Assembly (NCBI GenBank): GCA_004794655.1
Contig: SMMW01000524.1
Span: forward strand, 1,240,001 to 1,304,000
Reading direction: 5' to 3'
Source of the DNA: Marisa cornuarietis
Lineage: Eukaryota > Mollusca > Gastropoda > Architaenioglossa > Ampullariidae
Length of the DNA stretch: 64,000 nucleotides
Positions 35,291-48,120 of this stretch are shown in pieces. The translations under genes were made by a program, and so were the position numbers. The notes beneath the pieces are model-generated. The model was not told the origin of the DNA, did not search any database, and was given only the letters and a program-made list of their open reading frames with translations. Position 1 is the stretch's first letter; each line of letters starts with the position of its first letter.

Positions 35291-38200
35291 CATTCATTGA
35301 TATTATCTTCTTGAGTGATTTTTTTGTTGCATTTTCTTGTTGAGCCTATCACTATCAGTCCTGACTAGGCCAATGTAACCATCAATATAATTCCAGCGTC
35401 TGTCCACTTTTTGTAGCCTAAACTGTAAGTAAAATCGCTTGTTTTTAGTAAAGAAACTGGCTCAGCTTTGGTTATAGGATTCTTTTACTTATAATGGTTA
35501 CATCAGCTGAATTTAGTCGCAAATTTAGCATTTTCCTTTCATTTTTGAACGTCCCAAGTTTTTTTTTTAACTTGATCATGTCCATTTATATTACCCAAGA
35601 TATGAAACGCAAAATCTTTGGCCAAATAAATTTTGAGTGAAGACTAGAATGTTCTGTTCACAGTTTATGTGAAAAGCGATTAGGGATAGCTTTTGTACTA
35701 CATCATTTAGGTTAATTCTTGGGTTGCCAATCACGTTTGCCCTTTGCAATTCTTTCCTCTAAACAAGGACACCCACGTGCAGAACCAAGGAATGTGTTAA
35801 CCAGAAGACAGCAGTGACCTGAACATTTCTCGTAGCTGACGAGACTGACGAACGTGTGACACGAGGGTTCTACCCATAAACACTTTGCCAAGGTCGGAGA
35901 TGCTGGCCTGCAAGCTTCCATTTCTATTTTCATTCTTTCGCTCAGCAGAGAAGACCACCAAACTACGTCACCGGAAGTCACTGCTTCGTAAGCAAGTGAT
36001 CTCCCTTTTCAGACAGGAACTGCGACTTCACTTCCGTTGTACAGATTTGCTGTTGTTTAGACATTGTTGTTGATTAAGAGACGTCGTTGACACAGTCACG
36101 TGATCACATCTGTTGTATTACCATGTAAACGACAATTTTGCTGCAGTTCCTTTCTGTTAGTGTTGAGCTGACATGTCCTGAAGTGGATAGTTCCACTCAC
36201 TCTACGCTCTACTATATTCAAGCAAATTTAGAGGTTATTTAGAATTTAATGCTGCACATATGCACAGCACATATCTCTCTTCGTTGTCTTTCTTTCTTGA
36301 GCATGGTGAAAAGAAACCTGTTCTGTTGTTAAAAGTTAAGAGAAATCGGTTATAAATGAACTTTCGGCTGTAGAGGCAGTAAAATAAATTTAGAACATTC
36401 AGTGTCCCGGATAGTTTATATGTGGAAGATAATTTCTATGTACCAACAGTAATATTATAAGAGTTAACATGGTGTTTCTAAGAAAATTCACCCTGGATGC
36501 GTTTGAAGATGTGTACATCGTCGTCCTGCTTACATTCATGTTTGTATTTGTGTCCAAAACTCAGCATTAAATAAAGAACAAAATTCGTGTTTGTTGAAAT
36601 TTGACATCAACCGTCGTTCAATTAATCTTCGATTTTAGTCGCTGGATCTGGAGATTTCAGAATGAAGTTCATATGCAAAGAGAGCATTGATGATAGTATT
36701 ACACTTCGCAATTGCTTATTTCATCATCAGCACTCACGGAGAGGGGGGTGTGTAGTTGTGAATGAATGTAGTTGTAATATATGAAATATTACAGCTTCGT
36801 GTAGACTGTACATATTATCCAGTTAATTTATGTTCTGCTTTTATCTTCGTCCAGACCCTACTGTAAAACTGGCTGTATGACCACCGAATAGCGGTATATA
36901 CATGTATACATAGTCTTAATTTTTGAATTCATTATGTCACGATCGTGCGAAACCATTACTGTTTCGGCGTGTGTGAAAAAATCTTACTCCACAACACACC
37001 TTCAGTGACAAGGGAAGAACGAGATCCATAAAGGTGTTTTTTTTAACTCATTCATCGCAGACGATTATTTAATTACCTTTCGTCGTAATTGAGAGTCTCG
37101 ATTGAACTAAATTGGACTGTGTAACTTGACACCGTTAAGCTGGCAAAATATATTGGGAAGTATTAAAAAATACAGTGTCCTTTAGTTATCGTCGGAGTAC
37201 TGAACTGTGTAAGTGGTCCACTGTGTCTAGGGCACGGTAAGCGGAAAACGTGCCCTTTTCGCGGTCTTTTTTTTTCTTTTTGCCCACCCTGAAGTCAGGT
37301 ACCGATGTGCTGGGTGAACGAGGAGAGTTTTCTAGTCACATAACCGAACAGGCTTCTAAAACTGTCTCTAAAATGCGCACTAAGGACTAAGACTACACCG
37401 CCCCCATCACTACCTCTCAGTCACCTGGGCTCACGGAAGAATAACTAAATTTCAGTCTGATCGATTTTGTTCAGATTGCACGTGCCTGTATTTCTTACTG
37501 CAGGCAGGAAACCCAACTAGAAATGCTTTGCAGAAAACCACATTTGATTGCGATTAATCAAATGGCTGAAAATTAAGAAAATTGTTTAATCTCTTTTTTT
37601 TCGCATTCCACGGATTTAGACAGAGGATGCTCAGAGTATGTTGTCAGCTAATCAAAGGAGATCTTTCTTAACCAAACCCAATAAAATCGAATATTACACC
37701 GTGAGATTGCTAGTCAGGGTAGGTGTTAATGAAGCTCATTTACCCAATCTGTTACTATACCCAAGCTGGAGAAATCGGATACCCGCTGGTTATAACCTTG
37801 TATTCATAGACAGGGTAGGCTAGACAGTCCATAGAAACTGTTACTTTGCGATTATTATAGGTTGTATCGGAGACCTCTTCCTGCTTCATCAAGCAAACCT
37901 CTAATCAAAGAACTGAGTAAAATTAAGAAGGAAAAGCTTTCGCTCTGGAGTAGAAGGGCTGTCACCGAAAGTCATTTAAATACTAAAATGATGTTGATTT
38001 ACTTTTAAAAATTAATTTAAAACGAATTATTTTTAGAATAGCCACTTGTTTGCATCGATTCACTTTTATTTTCTTTAATCTTTTCTTAGTAGAAAGGATA
38101 TTAAAAGGGGTTTTAGTAAACGCCTTTGCTAATGAATAGGTAATAATAACAGTTTTCGGGGTTTTCTTATAGGGGAAATAACATAATGTTAGATTATACA

Positions 38201-39829
38201 CGAAGAAACACTTAAGCTGGCCGATTTCATCCCGCTCGACTTCTGACAGTGGTCGTTATGTGAATTTAAAAAGTAAATTTTGCATCCGGTTTCTGTTGAC
38301 GTATCTCATTCTGGATCCACGAATTTTTGAATATGTGCTTAATAAAAATGATGTGCTTTGTCAAAAATATGTTCATGATCTAATTTAGATACCGTCATTA
38401 TCCTGAATGATTAATTATTGTGGCATTTGAAATGCCAAAGAAACACGAAAATGTCATGTGATTATGTGACCTTTGATCTTCCAACAGCAATTTTTTTTTA
38501 ATTTTCTTACGTGGAAAGGAGAGGATGCGGGTGAGAAGGCATTCTCTGTGTTGTGAAGCCTTTTTGTAGAAAATAAAAGTTTGTGGTCAGAGTCACCGTG
38601 CCTTTCTTTACTGTTTTCGTACCGAGCTGATTATGTATTGGTCCTTATTTTTTTCTCTGGGAGTGGTGAGTCCGCACGCTCCTTTTGTGTTCTGTTGATG
38701 TTGACATTGTGTTGGAGCTGCTGAGACTTAATAAACTCATTACGAAAGGGCAAAAAGTAGTCTTGTGTGTTTGGGTGTGATGTGTTTATATGTGTGCACG
38801 TGTGTGTCTGTACGCGCCTTCGAGAACAATCAGTGTTATCAAGAGAACAAAACGTCCTGTTGCACTTCCAGCAATGTTTTCTCGCAATATCAACATTATT
38901 AATAAAACAAATTATTAATCCAAACAGATACCTCGTTCAAAAAAAGATTTTGCATAGCAGGATGTTCTTTCTCCTCTACTGACTACTTTTGTCAATGTCT
39001 AATACGAGGAGATAATAGGGCCAACAGGAAGTAAAACGCTCTTTGAAATCAACGTATTATCTTAGTACACCTTACTGTGCAATTACCTTCGTGTCCCACG
39101 GTTCTCTTTGTACAAACCAACAAACATCTCCATGCAAAGAAAAAGGCCAAACCTGTGGCGTCAGGAATGGCCAATGACACATTAAAATATTCTTATTCCA
39201 TCTGTCCTGTTGATGACAGCATTGAGAAATTAAATTCCTGTGATTGGATGGGGGGAGAATTACCCGGACAGTGAAATACCGACCAGTATTGAGTTCAGCT
39301 CAGGCATTTGAAATGCACTTTTATAGAAGGAATGACGTCACTTCCAGATTAGAAACAGAGTTCTTGCCGTGAGAGGGCGGGCCGGAGAAGAATTCCTTGT
39401 TCCTCAGGACCCAGTGGATGACACCGGAGAAACCTCTATAGAAATGTTGTAAGTAGCGCCACTGGTCGACATCCCGTGGAGCGACCCCGTGTGGTGAAGA
39501 AGATTCCAGACACGAGACTCAAAGACTTTGTTGAGAAATCGTTGCACGAGACCAAAAGCTGTCTACTGTGGAACCGTACCATGTCTACTGTGAAACACTG
39601 ATTAAACTCACATAAGATATAAGAAGTGATGTTTGTATGACAACAGTGAATGGCTGTAAGTTTCATGTCCAGATAATAAATCCTATACATATAAAGTCTA
39701 TTGCATCTATAGTGTCCTCAGCTCCCGGTATTCGTCCTCGCTTTTTCTTTCTCTCTCATTTCTCTATAAACAAAGCTCACATCCAAATTGGAATGACAAC
39801 AGTTATTTTTAATGTTTCGACGCTTAACA
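35291..39829. other. Intergenic, no gene seen
   Basis: An AT-rich stretch between the two convergent genes. No recognisable coding sequence or element was identified; short frames are unsupported. Confidence 0.5.
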
Positions 39830-39835
39830 TTTATT
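39830..39835 (-). terminator. Candidate poly(A) signal for AprA-like gene
   Basis: AATAAA on the - strand, about 300 bases downstream of the stop codon at 40135-40137. Confidence 0.4.
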
Positions 39836-40134
39836 TTAATTTTAATTTTCATCACATTGCAAGAAGCTTTAGATACCCAATGCTTGATGTCTACAGACAG
39901 ACATGATGCTTGATGCATGCCGATTGACATGATTGACATGATTGCTGTTGCCATAAAAATGTTACCGTTTGCGCTGTTCTGCATTATAAGACAGTCGTTA
40001 ATTATCGTCTGCAATATTCAAATTTTTCCGACCTTAAGGTTTCAGCTTGTTTGCTTAGATGTACAACCTATGTCAAATATTTCGTGACTTATGTTCGCCA
40101 TATTTGCTACATTTGTCATGTTGACCATATCGCC

Positions 40135-40254
40135 TTACACCAGCGTCCCGTAACACTCCTGTCCCTGACATTCGGGGAAGGGGAGGCGATCCGGAATTAT
40201 CATATTTTCAGTAGTGAACTCATATTTATTGCCCTTCCAACCAAGAAAAAAGGC
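40135..40254 (-). CDS. AprA-like exon 14, C-terminus
   Basis: 39 codons and TAA. AFFLGWKGNKYEFTTE is followed by the conserved PFPECQGQECYGTLV end typical of the family. Confidence 0.94.
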   Translation of the reverse strand, partial: AFFLGWKGNKYEFTTENMIIPDRLPFPECQGQECYGTLV

Positions 40255-43200
40255 CTGCAAAGAAAGAGTTACCTGAAATGAAACTACTGAAAAGTAAACA
40301 ACTTTAAAACAAGCGTGGGCACTTTTTTTCAATCCGATGCAGGTGAGAGGAGAGAGGGAATCGTTTTTTCAAAATTTTTTTTTATTGATAATGATAAAAG
40401 AGTGTTGAGAGAGAGAGAGAGAGACGGTTACACACATAAAGCTTACCTGAATATGAAAAACCAACCAGCCCGTCTCAGGGTTTCGGAAAGTGGCACTGTA
40501 CTGATAATTGCTCTGAAAAATAATGTTTAAAAAAATCTGCCATTATCTTGTCTTAGTCGGCATGATGTTGGCATGATGTTGGCATGCAGCGAACTGTGCT
40601 GCACACACTGTTTGCTCCACTGAGATTTTGAGAGTTTGTACTAGTGGCTTGTAGTCTCAAACACTACATCTACGATATGGTGATTGAATCGGTGTCAAAT
40701 GAACATCAAAGGTAGACATCAAAGTAATGGGCAGAACAGAAAACATACGGAAGGAAATCTAGCTCTCATTTGTCTCAGTTCATCTCTCTCTCTCTAAAGG
40801 TAATTAGCCACGATATCCTCAACTAAAATTAGTTCTTCTGCAACTTCTCTAAGGCTTTGCGTCGTTCGCAACAAGAATTTGTTTTGCACCTGAAGCCCCC
40901 GAAGTCCTTCCTTTAACGTTTAATTATTTATTCATTTATTTGTTTGCAACAAGAAAGCCTGGCGCAAGATTTCTTATGATGTTCAAGATGCCCGGATGGG
41001 TAAAAACACCAAGCAACAGTAATTTCTTTTAAATTAAATTAATATTTTAATTAAGGATGTTATTTTTGTACCTTCGCAATTAATTTCTTTTAAATTAAAT
41101 TAAAATTTTAATTAAGGATGTTATTTCTGTACCTTCGCAACTGCTTTTGTTTGGTTCCAAAAGACTGGGTGTGGTATGATTGAGCCTGGAATCATCGGGT
41201 TTACCACATTAGCACGGAAATCTCGCCTGTAACAGACCAAGCATTATTTTATCTTTATTTTTTTTATTCCGTTAAGCAGCGAATAACGCATATCAACGAG
41301 TATGCTATCCAAACAAAAAAAATTAACAAATGAAAATCATTCGCAGAAAAATTACATTTTTGAAAAACCGAACATGTAAGTCCTTAGAGAAAGAAAAAGG
41401 ACGATTAAGAGTGAGGAAAAAGGTTGGAGGACAGAAGAATGAGAACAGGAAACAAGACAAACGGGAGACATCAGTGGTAAGAATATAAAATAACAAATGA
41501 AGAGAGAGGAAGATAGAGTGGAAAATAGAGAGAGAGAGAGAGAGAAAAAAAAGGTAGGTAGAGAGAGATAAAAAAAATACAAAGAGGTTTGAAAAGTATA
41601 GAGTACCTGTCACCGTCCAGTGTCTTTGCATAATGAACGTTCACTTCCAACGGTATTGTGTCCGTGAACATGGTCAGAACACCGCCTTTGTTTGTCTGGA
41701 CGGTAAAAACGTTTAAAAAAGGTGTGAACTTTGTTTAAGGAAAACGAATTCACTATACACATATAAAAACTCAAGGACACAGCTAGTCTGATGCATCACA
41801 CCTCACAGGACCTCATCATTAACAAACGTTAACGTGTTTCTGTCCATATCTTTCTTTCACGTAAAGCTCGTTCTTCTGTAAGTAGTGCTCACATCGAGAC
41901 AATACTCTCAGAGAAAGAGCGATATGGTAATCGTTCCTAAGAAAAATAACTCAAGTTATAAAATAAAGTAGCAATACTTCCCTTTGTATTTACATTTCGT
42001 CCCTCATAATTGTAAATATTACTAAATAACTCCAAACAGACAACAAAAAAACAAAACAAAAAAAAAAAACAACAACAAAAAAAAACAACTGCTGGAGGAT
42101 AAGCCAGAAGACAATAACCAAAGGTAACTAACTCATGTGCAATGTTGTTGGAAGAGGAACAGTTATTTCCCTTGCACTGAGGCGCTTATTGTCAGTCTCA
42201 TTCTTCTCGAGTCCGTTTTTAATATGATGCACAGTCGTAAGGTATATTTATATGCCATTGGCAGGCATATTTGATTGATTGTTTTTTTTTTATTGAAGAG
42301 GCCTTTAGCCCATTTCAAGGGGGAATCCAGTCATAATACAATGTAAACAATGCAATATATAAAACATGTAAGTTCCACACACAGTATATTGAGACAAATA
42401 ATCAAATATGAATTAAATTACGAATTTCGAATGCTTCATATATGTAGTTTGTGACCTTGCTAACTATATAACTGCTGGTGTTTGCTAAAAGCAGGGATAG
42501 ACGAAAGGCAGATGGATATTGGGAGTACTTTTAGGTATATATTTCTTTCTCAGTGGACTATATCGATCTTGGACATACAAGCGTGTATTTCAGACTCTAT
42601 GATACCTGGACAAAAGGGACATGACAGGATGTTGGGATTATCACTTGGAACGGTTACAAAGCGCAAGCGATGCGGCTTTAGGCAGGAAACCCCGAGTCTA
42701 AAACGTATTAGAGCACTGCTGATTCTTGTATGTTGTACATCGTTCAAATATGTACATAAAGAAAAATCTGATTTAAAAGTTCTATCAAAAGAAAAGCGAT
42801 CTACAGCTGCATCCTTCATAACCCTTCCATGCCAGTCTTGATACCAATTATCCATAAGCCTTTGTTTGAACACTCTCATAAACTCCAAACAGACAAAAAT
42901 CTGCTGGAGGATAAGCCAGAAGGCAATAACCAAAGGTAACTAACTCATGTGCAATGTTGTCGGAAGAGGAACAGTTATTTCCCTTGCACTGACGCGCTTC
43001 TTGTGTCAGTCTCTTTCTTCTCGAGTCCGTTTTTAATATGATGCAGGCATAGTTTTCTTATAGAGTAGCAGTCGACGACCGTTACAAACATGGCGTACCA
43101 GCAGGCAGATACTGTGGCGTCACTCAACTTCCGTTCTCTGCTTACCCCAGTCGGACACATTTTAACCGATGCAACACACAAACTAAAATATCCTTTACAC

Positions 43201-43964
43201 TCGGCTCATAAAAAGTAGTTCATTATCGGCTCACTACTCCGTACCCGCTGCATATATAAACTGATGCAATAAAACCCTAAATTATTCCTATCACTCCGTT
43301 CATTACAGACACTTTATTAGCAGTGATCAACACCACGCCCCATTCCGTACTCTCCTGTGAACAATGGATCGTACCCAAGCCTCGCTCTCTCTCCTGTTTA
43401 ATTGGATTGACTGACCTATGACGTACTTCCGCTACTCGATAAGAAAGCTCTGCCACGGTTTATGTTCAAGTTTTCCCGTTAAACAAACTTTAGAAAATGA
43501 AGAATGTGCTGTCAACTTCAGCAGAGATAAACATTTGTGAATGTCTAATGATAGATAAAACACAAGACTTACGAAATTCATGGTCCAGGTCATTTTAGGT
43601 CGTCGAATACTCTAATGAACAAAAAATGAAATAGGGAAAATATCAAGAAGACGAATAAATAGTACATGCAACTGCAGCAGAAGAGTATGAGGAGCAGGAG
43701 CAGAGAAGAAGGAGAATTTTTTTTTTTTTGCTTTGAAACATTTGAAAAATTATCAGAAATCACGCTTGGACCTTGACAATGTTTGTATGGTTATGGTAGC
43801 ATATTATGTATAAATCTCTCCAGTTCATTCTTACTTTGTAATAGCATCCATCACTGATCACGTGGACAATACACGTGTCAGTGTTTAAAGATTCTTCATC
43901 TATAGTGTTGTATGAGTAGGTGTCTGTGTATATGTGTGAGTAGGGGTCTGTGTGTATGTGTGAG

Positions 43965-44019
<55 letters not shown>

Positions 44020-47000
44020 GCTGTGTTTTGAAGTGTGTTTATATTTATGTTCACAGTTCTTGGTACAGGTGTTTGTAGAAGTCCCTTATAACTGGTCTTG
44101 TTTATAAATGGATTATATTTACAGTAGTTTTAAGATTATTATTTACTTTGAGGGGATACTTAAACCCATTGCTGGAGCTAAGCTCTTGAAGAAAGAAGGA
44201 ATCAACCGATCTCTTCCCTTTCCCACTAAGTGAATGCTATAAATATGAAAAACCCATCAGTTTGCTCCTCCTATCACCATTCTTAAAGACCAACCTGAAT
44301 GGTTTACGTGTTTTGCAGATATCAGTAGATGTAGGTGATATAAAACTGACCTGTAAATTTTAGCTTCCAAAACCCGTTCGTTAATTAATTATCCGCTACG
44401 ATTCACGATTCTCACCTACTATCAACCACCGCCACTAACAGTGTACTACGTCACACTAGTGGAACATTCACAACATTGGCAGCAGTCAACACCAAACAGA
44501 GAGAGAGAATGAGCGACAGTTCGGGTTATTGGGAGGTTGAAAGTCTGTATTTCTCGTGGTTCTGAAAAACTGCTACTTTAGCACGAGAAATGCTGACTTT
44601 CAATGTTCGAATAATCCGAACTGTCACTCTCTCTCTCTCTCTGTTTGGTGATGACGGCTGCCAACGTTGGGAATGGTGCACTAGTGTGACGTAGTACACT
44701 GTTAACGGCGCTCGTTGATCTCAGGTGCAAATCGCGTACTTTGCTAGCGGATAATTAATAAACGGATAGGTTTTGGAGGCTAAATTTACAGCTTAGGTTT
44801 ATATCACCTATATCTACCGATATTTGCAAAAAAAAACGCAAACCATTCAGGTTGGTCTTTAAATAAAGAATTGCCATTGCCATTGTCATATGTCACTGCT
44901 TTGAGTAATTGTCATTGATCATCGCCATGTGACATTATCTTTCTCGTGGGTCCCAACTGTAGGCAAGCGGATAGTCAAATACAAAATGAAGCCAGTCATT
45001 AGCTGCGACAAAAAGCAAGTGTACTTACGTTCAAGATACTGAGATAAAACGCTTGTACTCCTGAGTAGATCAAAGTTGTTTGAAAAGTGAGCATGTGCCC
45101 TACGTTTGGAACAGTTCTGAAACGAGAATACAAGAGCAATAGACCCCAACCAGGAATTTGCGTAACATTTTCGTTTATTATTATAATATAGACTTACTGA
45201 AACGACGTAAACTATAATTTAAAAATCAAGATAAATGGTAAAACGAATTAGTTTAGTAACAGACAAACAGGTGGCATAGAGGAGACTGCTCTCCCCTTGT
45301 CACTGTTACTGTTGTACTACAGTCGTCACAGCTAAGGTCAGTAAGCTGCTAAAATTACTTCCGCAAAAAGTTACATTACAGTCGGTGCTTCAAAATCAGA
45401 ACAAGATTTCAGCTCTTGTCTCACCTGAGATAGGTTTTCCCAAGCATCTGATCCAGGTAATAGTAAGAATTATCAGGGAGAAAAAACTCGTCGCCGCCTG
45501 CAGTGATGATGTACTTTGGCATGGTCAGACGGTCTTTGTACACTGCCACACGATGGAGACAGAGCGTGGACAAGATTTTCACGTGTCTGTCTTTCTGTCC
45601 TCAAAAGCTTCTGTCCGCCCGTTAGCGCTCAGAGAATAACATTAGACTGGCACTCAAGCACATGAACCCACGATTTTGCAAGTACAAGAAGACCTTGCAA
45701 AAATAAAGGAAAAAAGAACCACACACACACACACACGCACGCACGCACGCACGCACACACACACGCACGCACGCACGCACGCACGCACGAAAGCACGCAC
45801 GCACACAAAATAAGACAAACCCACCAATGGGATCGATAATGTCGAGCATTTTGTGAAAGTTGGGGTTGTCAAACTCCTTGGTGATGTTCAGGCTGTAGTA
45901 ATCGTAGAAAGAAAAGCTCCAACCGCCGAGTGACTGACGGTGATAGTGGAGGCTCTAGTGGAAAAAGATGGCAGGAGGCAGAAACTAAGCGAAGAGGAAG
46001 AATAACAAACACGTAAATGTAACAACTATTAAATCCCAGTTTTGATTTTGCAGCTTATTTCATTCATGGTTTAATTTGCTTATTTATTAATTCTTTCATT
46101 CAGTCGCGGTCACCACCTCTGTAATGAACTCTTTTTAATCTGGAACTTCCTTCAAAACCTTTCAACGTAGCTTCAAATATCGAAATAAAAAGACAAAGCA
46201 AAAGCTCTGCACCTTCGATATGTTTAGTAAGTCCATGACGATCGGAACAATGGCCACCACCCGTTTGTCTACAGCACCTGCTAACCAGGATGTCCAGCCT
46301 CGCTGCAAGAGTAACATAAAGACCAAAACAGGTAGAAGCCCCTTCTTTCTTCCATCTATTATGAAAACGGTATTCAGCAATACATTTTTTCAAACAACTG
46401 TACGAATTTCAAATCAAGACATCATGTACAAAATTTGGGTGGACAAGACTCCCCCGTTCTCCACACGCACGCTAACAAACACGCTATACACAGAAAGAAG
46501 TTAAGAGCACCAATGTCACAAATGTACAAACTTATTCTTGCGCTGTCAAGACAACTACGAATTACTGTGGTATTCCTTGGATTATATATTGTGGCGAGAA
46601 GGTCTGAAGTATTTTGTTTGCCCGTTTTCAAACCCATTTGAAATCATTATTGCTAATGCTACTGTCAAGTGAGAAAAACTGGTTCTGACCACTGTGTAGC
46701 TATTTTACATGAATAAGTTAGATATATAAGAAGGTTGGTAAAGTCATCGATTTGTTTTTTACTGCAGGTCTAATGAAATTTATGCCATCTGGTGAGTTTT
46801 TTGGGTTTTTTTTTGGATTTGAAGGTACGAAACCAGATCAAGTAATCAGATCGACGGATTCAGGCGTTGGAAATGAAGTGCTTCAAGAAACTTTTTTGGG
46901 TCTTCTACAGAGAGAAGACAAATGACTTCGAGTGCAACGGGATCATCTCCCGGGTGGCTTACCAGGAGCCTCTGCTCGTTACCATCAAGTGGCAAAAGAT

Positions 47001-48078
47001 TTTGTGGTTCGGTCTAGTCGTCCAACATGACACTTTGCCGAAGCTGGTCCTCTACTGGTACATTAAAGTCGGCGGTCGACAACGTGGCAAACAAAAGAAA
47101 AGCTGGGCGACCAGTGTTAGGGGGTGAACAGACTGCTCACTGAGGGATCTTCTCACAAGGGCGCAAGTGTTCACCTCAGCTGTGTCGCATTGTGCCTCCC
47201 CAGCAACAAGAAGGGACGAGAAGAAGAGAAGAATTACCAGAACAAGACAGTCTACGGTCAGCAAAATCAAGACACCCTGATTAGGCGATTTAACTGCGTT
47301 TATAATTTTGAAACCGTTGGAACCGTAAGTGGTTCTTGGTTGTGGAGTCTTATTAAGTTTTTATTTCCCTTTTTATTTTTATTTTGTTTTAAACACCAGC
47401 ATACTTTCCACTTTAGTCTTATTAGTTTGTAAATTATTTTAGAAACAAAGAATGGCATCATTTTAAGTAGTCCTATGCAATTTGTGATATATTACATCTG
47501 GTTTTCTAATTAAGCGATATAATTAATTGATATTTTTCAGCACTTTCACCGAACATCTGTTATACTGGAATCTGGAATACAATGAAGTAGCCTGGTTTAT
47601 ACAAGTACAGTTACAGAAAGTTAAGCAATTGGATTCCTTCACCATAAATTAATTTCGGTTTTTATATCACGAAAACTATTTATGTCGCTGACAATCATTG
47701 TAAGTATGTTATTAGGGTGAAAGAACTGACGACGTTTACAAAGATGACTAAGGGAAGAAACTGAATGGTTAATGTAAAAATAATGGAATTAAATAATAAC
47801 TTTGTTAAAATGAAATTATAATGAAAATATTTTTAAGGCACCCGTTAAGACTTTGAACACAGCCTTTTTATCTATTTTTTAAAAATAAAAATCTAATTTC
47901 AAAATAAATCAGTTGTTCTTCTAAGTGGCGTTTGTATCTTTTAGTGTAAGACATTCTGACACGATGTGAATATAAATTTATGAAAACGTCAAGAGGTCTC
48001 GTTTCAAATGTAGACCATAACACTTTTTTTCTAAAGTGTCTTTCCTCCATAGCATAGAGGCATATAAAAGTAATAAAG

Positions 48079-48120
<42 letters not shown>

